Part shown: piece after piece, positions 1 through 6,969 of the stretch
How the letters are laid out: each line of letters begins with the position of its first letter
Position numbering within the stretch: position 1 is the first letter of the stretch
Origin: an uncultured Candidatus Saccharibacteria bacterium
GTDB lineage: Bacteria; Patescibacteriota; Saccharimonadia; Saccharimonadales; Saccharimonadaceae
Direction of reading: 5' to 3'
DNA length: 28,006 nucleotides
Assembly: GCA_947253285.1 (NCBI GenBank)
Contig: CAMXXV010000005.1
Coordinates: forward strand, 1 to 28,006
The notes under the pieces: generated by a model
Seen by the model: the letters and a program-made list of their open reading frames with translations, nothing else
Databases searched by the model: none
Told to the model about the DNA's origin: nothing
Position numbers and translations under genes: made by a program

Positions 1-35
1 CCCCCCCCCGCAGCTGTTTGCCGTAATTTACTCAT
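1..35 (-). CDS. 5' fragment of a surface-protein gene
   Basis: Only the first 11 codons are present (M-S-K-L-R-Q-T-A-A-G-G); the rest lies off the left edge. The ATG at 33-35 is preceded by a good Shine-Dalgarno (GGAGGA on the minus strand, plus positions 45-50). The start, leader and promoter closely resemble those of the Cys-repeat surface protein that starts at 4353 (M-N-K-L-Q-Q-I-A-V-R), so this is very probably a paralogous exported protein with the same long positively charged N-terminal region. The visible part ends in nine consecutive G on the coding strand, where the paralog has the mixed sequence GTGAGGGG. The identity of the body of the protein cannot be judged. Confidence 0.6.
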   Translation of the reverse strand, partial: MSKLRQTAAGG

Positions 36-106
36 TGTTGTTTATCCTCCATTTTTGGTTATTCTCCTCTTTGGGTTTGCATCTACCACCACGGCTAGAT
101 ACCTGC

Positions 107-135
107 ATTATAACACAAGCACAATAATTTACCAA
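107..135 (-). promoter_or_regulatory. Promoter of the left-edge surface gene
   Basis: Minus-strand -35 TTGGTA (plus 130-135), 17-bp spacer, TGT-extended -10 TATAAT (plus 107-112). The same TTGGTA-17-TATAAT arrangement, with flanking similarity, precedes the gene at 4353. Confidence 0.75.
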
Positions 136-138
136 ATT

Positions 139-1965
139 TTAGTTCTTTTCTGGTGACGTGGCAGTGAGATTTACAAGGTAGCCCTCAACACTCAAACCGT
201 GGTAACGGCTGACGACAAGCTGCACCAAAGCGTCCACTGTCGCGCCGGGCAGCACCGTGAAGCGGTCAGCGGCATCGAACGCCACCACCTGAATGCTCCG
301 CCCGCCAAGGTCGGTCAAAGTGTACCGCACATGCTGGCCGCTGTCGCCCATCGTGCGCCGCGCCGTCACCGTAAAGCCCTTCAATAGAAACACCGGTTTA
401 GCATTGCCGGCGCCGCAAGGCTCGAGCTTGCCGAGCTCCTGCACCGTCTCCACATCCACGCCGTCTAAGCTGGTAATTGTCAAATCAGGCTGGGCGTAAA
501 ACAATGGCGTCTGGTCGGGTAAATTTAGTGAACGATAATAATCTTGGATGGCCGCACACCAAGCCGCGAAGTGCTCGCGCCGCACCGTCACACCACCGGC
601 CGCGCGGTGGCCACCACCCTTCTCAAGGAGGTCGCGCGTCGCCGTGATGGCGTCAGCAATCGAAAAGTCGCCAAAGCTCCGCCCCGAGGCCTTCAAGAAC
701 TCGCCGCCATCACTGAACACAAAAGTTGGCCGGCAAAACTTCTCCTCCACCTTGCTCGCCGCGATGCCAATCACGCCCTCATGCCAGCCCGCACCCGACA
801 CAATCGCCACCGGCTGCTCAAGGTCAACCTGCTGAATCGCCGCCGCATAAATCTCTTGTTGCAAACCCCGCCGCTGGTTGTTTAAGTCATTTAACTGGTT
901 TGCAAGTTCCAGCGCCCGCTGCGGGTCGTCGGTCGAAAGCAAATCCACCGCCAGCTGCCCGTGTGCCAGCCTCCCAGCTGCATTGAGGCGTGGCGCCAAA
1001 GTGAAACCAATAGCAGTCGCGTTCACCTCTGCTATCTTGTAGCCCGCCGCGGCAGCCAACGCCTTGATACCCGGCCGGCGAGTGCGCTTGATGACCTCAA
1101 TTCCCCAGCGCACGTAAGCGCGGTTCTCGTCCACTAGCGACACGATATCCGCCACTGTTGCCAACGCCACCAAGTCCAGCAGCCACTTCTCTTGGCCGTC
1201 GGGCAACTTATCCGGTAACTCACGCTGCAACTGCTGCACCAGCTTAAACGCCACGCCGCAGCCACAGAGGTCAAGAAATGGATAGACCGGCACGCCAGCA
1301 TAAGTCGGGTCGAAGTAATCGCTGGCCGCCGCTTCCGCTTCGCTGACGACAAAGTCGCCCGCGTTAGCAGTATCAGCCGTCCCAGCAGCCTTCAGCCGCT
1401 CCGCCACCGCCGGCTTCAGTAAATAATGTTCATCGTACCAATCGGGGTGGTCGAACTGCAACCGCTTCGAGTCCACCACTGCTACAGCCGCCGGCAACTC
1501 CGCCCGCGGGTTGTGGTGGTCGGTCACAATGACATCGACGCCCAGCTCGTTCGCCCGCGCCACCTCTGGCACCGACACGATGCCGTTGTCCACTGTGATA
1601 ATCAGCTGCGTGCCAGCGTCGTGCAAGTGCTCGATGGCTGCCGCGTTCAAGCCGTACCCCTCGCGAAAGCGGTCAGGCGTGTAGCTATTCACCTTAGCGC
1701 CAAAGCGCGGCAAGGCGTCTAATAATAGCGCCGTCGCCGTCACGCCGTCCACGTCGTAGTCGCCGTAAATCGTGATTTGCTCGCCGCGGTCAATCGCCTG
1801 CCTGAGGCGCGCCGCCGCCTTGAGCATATCCGGTAGCAGCGCTGGGTCGTGCTTCGCCGCCGCATAGTTCGGATCTAAAAAAGCCGCCTGCTGGGCGGGT
1901 GTCCGATAGCCCCGCTTGGTCAAAATTTGCTGTAGCAAGCTGCCGCTTGCCTCACTCGGGGTCAT
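139..1965 (-). CDS. recJ: Single-stranded-DNA-specific exonuclease RecJ
   Basis: RecJ degrades single-stranded DNA 5' to 3' in recombinational and mismatch repair, using Mn/Mg ions held by the DHH core. The 608-aa protein shows the family motifs in order: DYDVDG at 69-74, TVDNGI at 124-129, the DHH triad at 149-151, a GVAFKL helix near 237-242, NAAGRL at 328-333, WHEGVIGI at 394-401, KASGRS at 425-430 and the DHHA1 GGGHRAAGG at 450-458, followed by an OB-like C-terminal part. Length is normal for bacterial RecJ. Residues about 172-228 look like a family-atypical insertion between the DHH motif and the following helix. The ATG overlaps the stop of the upstream regulator gene as ATGA, so the two are translationally coupled. 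No clear terminator follows; the promoter of the left-edge gene lies directly beyond the stop. Confidence 0.95.
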   Translation of the reverse strand: MTPSEASGSLLQQILTKRGYRTPAQQAAFLDPNYAAAKHDPALLPDMLKAAARLRQAIDRGEQITIYGDYDVDGVTATALLLDALPRFGAKVNSYTPDRFREGYGLNAAAIEHLHDAGTQLIITVDNGIVSVPEVARANELGVDVIVTDHHNPRAELPAAVAVVDSKRLQFDHPDWYDEHYLLKPAVAERLKAAGTADTANAGDFVVSEAEAAASDYFDPTYAGVPVYPFLDLCGCGVAFKLVQQLQRELPDKLPDGQEKWLLDLVALATVADIVSLVDENRAYVRWGIEVIKRTRRPGIKALAAAAGYKIAEVNATAIGFTLAPRLNAAGRLAHGQLAVDLLSTDDPQRALELANQLNDLNNQRRGLQQEIYAAAIQQVDLEQPVAIVSGAGWHEGVIGIAASKVEEKFCRPTFVFSDGGEFLKASGRSFGDFSIADAITATRDLLEKGGGHRAAGGVTVRREHFAAWCAAIQDYYRSLNLPDQTPLFYAQPDLTITSLDGVDVETVQELGKLEPCGAGNAKPVFLLKGFTVTARRTMGDSGQHVRYTLTDLGGRSIQVVAFDAADRFTVLPGATVDALVQLVVSRYHGLSVEGYLVNLTATSPEKN

Positions 1966-2252
1966 TGATGCAGATTGCGCGCCTTTGTCGCCTGCTGAGA
2001 TTTGATGACGATGGCCTGCAACTCCTTAAAGATTGGAAAGTCCTTGTTGGTTGAATAGACTTTAGTGTTACCGCGCCGTTCAGCCTTCAAAAAGTTCGCC
2101 TTCTCCAACCGCCTCAGCTCACGTTGAATGTTGCCGGGGTCCTCTTTAATCAGCTTGGCCAGGCCGCGCACATGCGTCTTAAAATCTGGGTACTTTGCGT
2201 AGACTACGATAATCTTGCGCCGTACGCGTGATGTAATAAAGACGTCAAGCAT
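1962..2252 (-). CDS. Small winged-helix (ArsR/MarR-like) transcriptional regulator
   Basis: This 96-aa protein is almost entirely one DNA-binding domain. It resembles winged-helix domains of ArsR-like regulators and those found at the N-terminus of some nucleotidyltransferase-linked proteins. Residues about 30-60 (GLAKLIKEDPGNIQRELRRL) read as the helix-turn-helix, and about 62-78 (ANFLKAERRGNTKVYSTNK) as the wing. No metal-binding Cys/His set is visible, so metal sensing is not supported. It is the first gene of an operon with recJ (ATGA overlap). The start has a strong GAGGAGG Shine-Dalgarno. A 13-bp palindrome just downstream of its predicted transcription start suggests autoregulation, which is inference. 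Its target and effector are unknown. Confidence 0.8.
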   Translation of the reverse strand: MLDVFITSRVRRKIIVVYAKYPDFKTHVRGLAKLIKEDPGNIQRELRRLEKANFLKAERRGNTKVYSTNKDFPIFKELQAIVIKSQQATKARNLHQ

Positions 2253-2270
2253 TTTCCTCCTCTTTCTTCA

Positions 2271-2323
2271 GTGGCTCAGCCACGTGTTGTAATTATGATA
2301 CCACAACTTTTTATTCCGCGCAA
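2271..2323 (-). promoter_or_regulatory. Promoter and candidate operator of regulator-recJ operon
   Basis: Minus-strand -35 TTGCGC (plus 2318-2323), 17-bp spacer and -10 TATCAT (plus 2295-2300). A perfect inverted repeat, GTGGCT-C-AGCCAC (2271-2283), begins about 5 bases after the expected transcription start and ends just before the Shine-Dalgarno. It could be an operator for the winged-helix protein or an mRNA hairpin. Confidence 0.6.
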
Positions 2324-2338
2324 CAGGCTTGTGCTTAG

Positions 2339-2992
2339 CTATTTCCAGTGGAGCATGCTGTCGCGAATCATCGCCTGCTGCATCTGCTGGTTTGGCTCGT
2401 CGTAAACGTCGTAATAATGCTGCGTGTCCATCATGTGTGGCTTGACGCTTAAGATGTGTAGCTCGTCGAAAATCACATGCGCGGCGTCGAGTGCGTCAAC
2501 CGAAATGAGCGGCGTCGCCAAAATCAACCGCTTGATGCGCGCCGGCTTCAGCCAAACCCGCACCGCATCCATCGCCGTGTCGGTGTGAATGCCGTCGTCG
2601 GTCACAATGACGTTATAATCGCGGAAAATCTCCGGCGTGATGTCACTAAGGCCCGCCATTTGGTTAATTTTTGACATCTGTTCGCGCAGCTGGATGTCAA
2701 GGATGCCAGAGTATTCCTTCATGTAATACTCCTGCGTGCCAGCCGAAATGTGCGGGTTAATAGCCACCACGCCGCCCGGCAGTACTGTGCAGTAGTCAAT
2801 GGACTCGTCCTCAATCACCACCTCGCCCATCGCCAAGCGGTGCAAAGCCGCGTGCAAGTAAATGGCTATCTGGTATCCCACCGCCACACCGCCATCCGAC
2901 AGCGCCAACACTGCTGTGTTTTCGTAGCGGTACTTGCCAATCAAATCCGCCGCCAACTGCGCCCCCGCCGTCGCCCGAGACTCAAAATACAT
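2339..2992 (-). CDS. Phosphoribosyltransferase-like protein with altered PRPP loop
   Basis: The 217-aa protein has the type I phosphoribosyltransferase fold signature. A small loop SDGGVAVGY sits at about 32-40, with an NPHI segment at 79-82. A hydrophobic strand followed by two acidic residues, VIVTDDGIHTDTAMDA, spans 128-143, where the family normally has DDG-xx-TG-x-T. The family includes stand-alone putative phosphoribosyltransferases often annotated from DUF-type or ComF-like hits. Here the conserved TG of the PRPP loop reads TD (T137-D138), so catalytic activity is uncertain and the protein could be a regulator or act on a different substrate. The extended -10 box lies six bases before the ATG, predicting a leaderless transcript, although AGGA also occurs in those bases. 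It is not clearly in an operon; the regulator-recJ promoter lies just beyond its stop. Confidence 0.75.
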   Translation of the reverse strand: MYFESRATAGAQLAADLIGKYRYENTAVLALSDGGVAVGYQIAIYLHAALHRLAMGEVVIEDESIDYCTVLPGGVVAINPHISAGTQEYYMKEYSGILDIQLREQMSKINQMAGLSDITPEIFRDYNVIVTDDGIHTDTAMDAVRVWLKPARIKRLILATPLISVDALDAAHVIFDELHILSVKPHMMDTQHYYDVYDEPNQQMQQAMIRDSMLHWK

Positions 2993-2998
2993 ATTCCT

Positions 2999-3007
2999 AT
3001 TATATCA
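2999..3007 (-). promoter_or_regulatory. Extended -10 promoter, leaderless (phosphoribosyltransferase)
   Basis: TGA-TATAAT on the minus strand (TATAAT at plus 2999-3004) ends six bases before the ATG; the -35 region is poor. The transcription start would fall at or next to the start codon. Confidence 0.6.
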
Positions 3008-3123
3008 TAGCGTAAGCGGGATGATACTAATTGTATTAGTTCAATACATTTAGGATTTAGACACATTGCAAGCGTTGTATTAAACTATTCTAAACTGAAT
3101 ACCAATTACGCCGTCCAAACCCA

Positions 3124-4353
3124 TCAAGGATGAAAATTCGGATCAAGCGGGTCATCCGTACGAATCGGATCAAGGGTGTACCCGCCGCCACCATAATCAC
3201 TACCGCCGCCAGAACTTGAACCCGAGCCCGAACCAGAACCGGGGGTTGGATAAGACGGGTAATATGAATTATAACCACTCATATCGCCCTGATTACGCAT
3301 GCAGTGGAATTGCTTCATATAATCGTAGGGATATCTATTCTTACATATCTTGTCCCAATCAGGCCGATAACCGCTTACATCACCATTATGAGACTCGCAA
3401 TATGATTCCTTATCAGAATCATCAGAATATCTACTACGACATATTGAGCCCCAATCCGGCTGATATCCACTCATATCACCATCATGAGCTTTACAATACG
3501 ACTCTTTGTCGGAATCGTAAGAGTAATTTTTATGGCATTCCTCGTTCCAATAACCGCTCATGTCACCGTCATGAATATAACAATACGACCTCTTATCAGA
3601 ATCATAGGAATATCTGTCGTTACATGTAGACCACCAATAGTCATAGCTTGACCCACTGGAGCTAGAACCGCTGGAGCTCGAACCGCTACTCGAAGGCGTA
3701 GATGGCTGGACTGGCGCTGGCTTGCTAGTAGCAGTGTACACAACATAGGTAGAATAAGTACCGGAAACCATCTTCTTTGGGTTAATATTGGCGCCAAAAT
3801 TTAGTTTAAAGCTACAGTCCTGAAGACTACTACAATTACCTTTATTGTCGCTAGAAACACTGGCGATGGACACTGCCTCACTAGACGAGCCCGGTACCTT
3901 GCTAAAGCGGTTGCTCCCATCTAAATTATAGCCCCATTGGTTAGCACCTAATTGCCCATTAGAACCAGCAACCGGGTTGATTCGGTATTCAGGATAGCTA
4001 TCGTTCACAAGGTCAGGGTTGGTAGCATGCATACTAAGCGAAAATCCATAATCGTTACTGTTGTGCACTGCCACTGAGCTGCTACTATCATAAATGCCCG
4101 CAGATTTTTGCATTGATACACTATTATTGCCTAGGCTAATAGAAATCTTGTCTGAAGCGTGCGCTGGCATAGTGAAAATTAGTGGCGCAATAGCCAACGC
4201 TAACAAACCGAATGATGCAGCGGATGCCGCAGTGCTATGGCTGGTCTTCAGCGCCGCAGGCGCTGAGGCAGCTACTTTACCACTGTACTTAGTAGCGTGA
4301 GGTAAAAGGCTTAAAAGTTTACCCCTCACAGCTATTTGCTGTAATTTATTCAT
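3124..4353 (-). CDS. Secreted surface protein with four Cys-paired repeats
   Basis: I do not recognise the whole protein (409 aa). A long basic N-terminal region of about 46 residues precedes a hydrophobic core (48-62) and a signal-peptidase site at PAHA|SD (after residue 66). Residues about 68-210 form the beta-rich module also found at the N-terminus of the two giant proteins at 23558 and 25703, including WGY at 140-142 and a C-x5-C pair (C174/C180). A Ser/Gly linker (219-236) follows. Four repeats of 29-32 residues (244-361) come next, each with C-x13-C (C244/C258, C273/C287, C305/C319, C337/C351), a Tyr-Asp-Ser-Asp-Lys core and a GD-(M/V)-SGY ending. The tail is Gly/Ser-rich and ends acidic, with no membrane anchor or sortase motif, so the protein is either released or held noncovalently. 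Shine-Dalgarno GGAGGA supports the start. The repeats may bind calcium or form disulfide-bonded units; this is speculation. Confidence 0.75.
   Translation of the reverse strand: MNKLQQIAVRGKLLSLLPHATKYSGKVAASAPAALKTSHSTAASAASFGLLALAIAPLIFTMPAHASDKISISLGNNSVSMQKSAGIYDSSSSVAVHNSNDYGFSLSMHATNPDLVNDSYPEYRINPVAGSNGQLGANQWGYNLDGSNRFSKVPGSSSEAVSIASVSSDNKGNCSSLQDCSFKLNFGANINPKKMVSGTYSTYVVYTATSKPAPVQPSTPSSSGSSSSGSSSSGSSYDYWWSTCNDRYSYDSDKRSYCYIHDGDMSGYWNEECHKNYSYDSDKESYCKAHDGDMSGYQPDWGSICRSRYSDDSDKESYCESHNGDVSGYRPDWDKICKNRYPYDYMKQFHCMRNQGDMSGYNSYYPSYPTPGSGSGSGSSSGGGSDYGGGGYTLDPIRTDDPLDPNFHP
3271..3624 (-). repeat. Four tandem Cys-repeat units
   Basis: Coding repeats of about 87-96 bp, four copies, encoding C-x4-Y-x-Y/D-D-S-D-K-x-S-Y-C followed by H-D/N-G-D-M/V-S-G-Y. 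Copies 1-3 are the most alike; copy 4 has lost the SDK core (YPYDYMKQFH) but keeps both Cys and the GDMSGY ending. Confidence 0.8.
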
Positions 4354-4411
4354 ATTGTTTTTGTCCTCCGTTATTTTCTCTTTTTTCTGCCTCCAAGGTA
4401 GATATACATGT

Positions 4412-4440
4412 ATTATAGCACTAGCTTGTTAAACTACCAA
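4412..4440 (-). promoter_or_regulatory. Promoter of the Cys-repeat surface gene
   Basis: Minus-strand TTGGTA (plus 4435-4440), 17-bp spacer, TGC-extended TATAAT (plus 4412-4417). Leader about 50 bases with Shine-Dalgarno. It is a diverged copy of the promoter at 107-135. Confidence 0.8.
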
Positions 4441-4486
4441 ACTTTTTATTACAACAACCCCGCCACCCCTGTCGTCGCCTCCAGCC

Positions 4487-4515
4487 TTGCGCGATTTGCG
4501 CTAGCGCGATAAGAT
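4487..4515 (+). promoter_or_regulatory. Promoter of the first DUF805-cluster gene
   Basis: TTGCGC (4487-4492), 17-bp spacer, TAAGAT (4510-4515) followed by ATAAGTAA. The same element recurs at 5553-5581. It is divergent from the surface-gene promoter at 4412-4440. Confidence 0.7.
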
Positions 4516-4540
4516 ATAAGTAATTAATCAAAGGACAAAC

Positions 4541-5545
4541 ATGCAAAACGATTCAAATTTTAATCCATTTCAAAGTCAACCACTAACCGCCGCCCAGCCG
4601 ACTGCACCAGCATCTCAGTTTAACCCAATTAACTCAGCAGCCCCGACTACGGCAGCCACACCATTTAATCCGCTCACAGCTCAACCAACTACTCAAGCCA
4701 CTCAAGCCCCGCTAACGCCACAGCACGTCTTTCAACCAGTCCAGCCTCAGCCAACACAGCAGTTCCAGTCAGCTGCGCCAACTGCACCAGCATCTCAGTT
4801 TAATCCAATTAACTCTGCTACCCCGACCACGGCAGCTTCACCATTTAACCCACTTACGGCACAGCCAGCTGCACCAGCAGCAGCCGCCTCTCTTCAACCA
4901 ATCACACCAGCTCAGCCAACCACTTCAGCCACCAGTGGCTACACTGGTGCCGGCTTTGCTGCTATCGACCCGTCAGTTCTAGCGCCCAACACCCCAGCCA
5001 ACAACGCCAACGGCACCACCAGCACCAGCGCCTTCAGCCAGCTCACTACGCAAGCCGGCAACATCATCGCCGACCGGCCAACTCTGCCAAGCCAGCAATT
5101 CGGCGGCAGCCAAGTTCCTCAGTCTCGGCTGCCTCACTACGTTACCACTGTTGCCACGCCGCCAAATTCATTCAAAAACATCCTTTGTGAAGCCCTAATT
5201 CCCGTCTCCACCAGTGGTTACTGCACCAGCCGCCGCACCTACATCCTCGCCGCAACCGTTCAGGTAGTAGTGGTGACACTTCTGATGATTCTCTGTGTCG
5301 TCCTAGCAGCCTCCGGCATGGGGCTCCTCGACCTCCTTGTATTTCCGTTTGCCATCATTTACTTCGTCGTATCGCTCTTTATGCTCATGCGTCGCCGCCT
5401 CTGCGACGCCGGAAAGCCAACATGGCTGCGCTTCTTAGTCTTTACGCCCGCCGCGCCGGTTGTTTGCTTTATTGCCAACTTCGCGCCAAGCATTCAGTGG
5501 CAAGACAATGTCCCGCGCTACCTCTCATTTTTTAATAAAAAGTAG
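4541..5545 (+). CDS. DUF805-like membrane protein with long disordered N-terminus
   Basis: The 334-aa protein has two parts. Residues 1-205 are low-complexity, rich in Pro, Thr, Ala and Gln, and contain two nearly identical ~29-residue units 60 residues apart (ASQFNPINSA-x-PTTAA and so on). Residues 209-334 form a small membrane domain with three hydrophobic segments (about 235-259, 262-283, 297-315). A basic motif RRRLCDAGKPTW (284-295) corresponds to the RRLxDxGxSxW signature of DUF805 (YhaH-type inner-membrane proteins of unknown function), and the end reads PRYLSFF. There is no signal peptide, so the disordered arm is expected in the cytoplasm. It starts a four-gene plus-strand cluster with related membrane domains at 7054 and 7779. 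The start is supported by AAGGA five to six bases upstream. Function is unknown; a scaffold or membrane-organising role is inference. Confidence 0.75.
   Translation: MQNDSNFNPFQSQPLTAAQPTAPASQFNPINSAAPTTAATPFNPLTAQPTTQATQAPLTPQHVFQPVQPQPTQQFQSAAPTAPASQFNPINSATPTTAASPFNPLTAQPAAPAAAASLQPITPAQPTTSATSGYTGAGFAAIDPSVLAPNTPANNANGTTSTSAFSQLTTQAGNIIADRPTLPSQQFGGSQVPQSRLPHYVTTVATPPNSFKNILCEALIPVSTSGYCTSRRTYILAATVQVVVVTLLMILCVVLAASGMGLLDLLVFPFAIIYFVVSLFMLMRRRLCDAGKPTWLRFLVFTPAAPVVCFIANFAPSIQWQDNVPRYLSFFNKK
4601..4866 (+). repeat. Two-copy direct repeat inside the disordered arm
   Basis: An 86-bp unit at 4601-4686 recurs at 4781-4866 (period exactly 180 bp). Differences are mainly synonymous, which suggests an older duplication kept under protein-level selection. 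Confidence 0.85.
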
Positions 5546-5552
5546 TATCAAT

Positions 5553-5581
5553 TTGCGCTCAGCGCTAAGTTGCGTTAAGAT
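5553..5581 (+). promoter_or_regulatory. Promoter of the disordered Gln/Pro-rich gene
   Basis: TTGCGC (5553-5558), 17-bp spacer, TAAGAT (5576-5581) followed by ATAGGTAAG. It matches the promoter at 4487-4515 element for element, so the two genes are probably co-expressed and arose by tandem duplication. Confidence 0.75.
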
Positions 5582-5601
5582 ATAGGTAAGTAAGGATAAC
5601 C

Positions 5602-6894
5602 ATGCAAAACGAAAACAATCAATCAACCAGCAGCCCCTTCCAAGGCGTGCAGCTTTCGCCAATCGGCAAGCCTATCACAAAAACGCAACCACAAGACACT
5701 TCGCTGCCGGCCAAGGCGCAAGCTTCGACTCAAGTTGACACCAGCTCAAGCAGCTTTAGCAATATTGACGACTTTGATATCTACGACAGTAGCAATATTT
5801 CACAGCTCTCCGAGCCGTTGCGCCGCATGCAGCCAAGCGTACCAGTGGGTATCCCCACGCAAATGACAGCCAGCATCAAACCAGTGACGCCGCAGCCAAT
5901 TCAGCCGGCGCCAGCTTTCCCGCCGACCACAGTCGCGCCAAATCAAGTACCGGGTCAATTACTCGAACCGGCCGCGTCGCAAGGTCCACAGATGCCGCAA
6001 ATGCCACCGCTACCTCAGTTGCAGACTACGCCAGAAGCACAGCCAATTGAGGCAGCCGAGCCTCAAGTACCACAGGAGCCGGACATGTCACCAATGTCTG
6101 AATTGCCGCACATCGCGCCGCAACCACAAGCTGAAGCCAACTGGCAGCAACCAGCGCCACAGCCAGAAACTACGCCGGCAAATCAATCTTGGCAGCAGCA
6201 ACAGCCGCAGTCTGCGCCGGAACCGCAAACCTCTTGGCAGCAGCAACAGCCGCAGCAGCAGCAGCAAACACCGCCACAACAGCCACAACCGCAGCCACAA
6301 CAACAAGCTGAAGCCAACTGGCAGCAACCAGCGCCACAACCAGAAACTACGCCGGCAAATCAATCTTGGCAGCAACCACAGCCACAGTCTACGCCGGAAG
6401 CGCAGCAACCAGCTTTTAGCTCAACGCCTGAGACCGCCTGGCAACAGCCGACAGCAGGCCAAACCTCAGAACCAGCAACAACTGCATACAACCCAGCGGC
6501 AAATCAATCTTGGCAGCAGCCACAGCCACAAAATCAGCCCGCAGCAGCCGAGCCAACATCGGAACCTCAAGCGCCAAATCCAGAACACTTGCCGATGCCA
6601 CCGGCCTATCCTTACGGCATACCACCACAGATGCCAGCCCCTGGTCAAGCGATGCCATCAATGCCGAACCAAGCGAACCAGCCAATGCAGCCAATGCAAC
6701 CTGGTCCTTTGCCTAATCCATACGGGGCAACACCCATGTCAACGCCAGCCGCTAGCCAGCCGATGATGCCAGCGCCAAACCAAGCGAACCAGCCAATGCA
6801 GCCAATGCAACCTGGTCAGCCGATACCGCAAAAACCGGCCGGCGGAAATGGTGGCGGGCTATTTGCTCGCTTTAAATCAAAATTCGGCAAATAA
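5602..6894 (+). CDS. Intrinsically disordered Gln/Pro-rich protein with amphipathic basic tail
   Basis: This 430-aa protein contains almost no globular sequence. An N-terminal start (MQNENNQSTSSPFQ) resembles the start of the upstream gene (MQNDSNFNPFQ). It is followed by Pro/Gln/Ala/Thr-rich repeats with evenly spaced Trp in N-x-SWQQ or ANWQQ units, then Pro/Met/Gln-rich repeats (QANQPMQPMQPG twice). Unlike its cluster neighbours it lacks the DUF805 membrane domain. The C-terminus is instead a Gly-rich hinge and a short basic amphipathic helix (LFARFKSKFGK), which could attach to membrane or nucleic acid. No signal peptide is visible, so it is expected to be cytoplasmic. AAGGA five bases before the ATG supports the start. 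No homologous function is recognised. Confidence 0.7.
   Translation: MQNENNQSTSSPFQGVQLSPIGKPITKTQPQDTSLPAKAQASTQVDTSSSSFSNIDDFDIYDSSNISQLSEPLRRMQPSVPVGIPTQMTASIKPVTPQPIQPAPAFPPTTVAPNQVPGQLLEPAASQGPQMPQMPPLPQLQTTPEAQPIEAAEPQVPQEPDMSPMSELPHIAPQPQAEANWQQPAPQPETTPANQSWQQQQPQSAPEPQTSWQQQQPQQQQQTPPQQPQPQPQQQAEANWQQPAPQPETTPANQSWQQPQPQSTPEAQQPAFSSTPETAWQQPTAGQTSEPATTAYNPAANQSWQQPQPQNQPAAAEPTSEPQAPNPEHLPMPPAYPYGIPPQMPAPGQAMPSMPNQANQPMQPMQPGPLPNPYGATPMSTPAASQPMMPAPNQANQPMQPMQPGQPIPQKPAGGNGGGLFARFKSKFGK
6127..6399 (+). repeat. Long direct repeats within the disordered gene
   Basis: A 96-bp unit at 6127-6222 recurs almost unchanged at 6304-6399 (period 177 bp). A third partial copy of the NQSWQQ part lies near 6496-6534. 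Such repeats can expand or contract by slippage or recombination. Confidence 0.85.
6667..6817 (+). repeat. Exact 40-bp direct repeat near the gene end
   Basis: The 40 bases at 6667-6706 are repeated without mismatch at 6778-6817 (period 111 bp), encoding two NQANQPMQPMQPG-type units. Confidence 0.9.
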
Positions 6895-6969
6895 TTTTCA
6901 CTAAATTCACCGCTAAACATTAGCTATCTAAGCTCGGCCTTGGCGCGCGCCGCTACCTCAGTAAGTACA

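Noticed and set aside
3032..3048. TGTATT-AGTTC-AATACA hairpin downstream of the Cys-repeat gene
   Set aside because: AT-rich and weak, without a proper T tract; not convincing as a terminator.
3216..3629. 137-codon plus-strand frame opposite the Cys-repeat gene
   Set aside because: Composition is a shadow of the repeated Asp/Ser/Tyr codons on the minus strand; it has no ribosome site or domain.
6127..6399. Regularly spaced repeats that might suggest a CRISPR array
   Set aside because: Units are long, in frame, coding and only two or three in number; there are no unique spacers of constant size and no cas genes.
6047..6766. Long open frames on both strands across the Gln/Pro-rich gene, including Leu-rich frames on the minus strand
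   Set aside because: They arise from the repetitive CAG/CCA codon pattern of the real plus-strand gene; no ribosome sites or promoters support them.
6920..6960. GGCGCGCGCC palindrome after the disordered gene
   Set aside because: No T tract and no promoter contact; it looks like a simple GC-rich self-complementary stretch.
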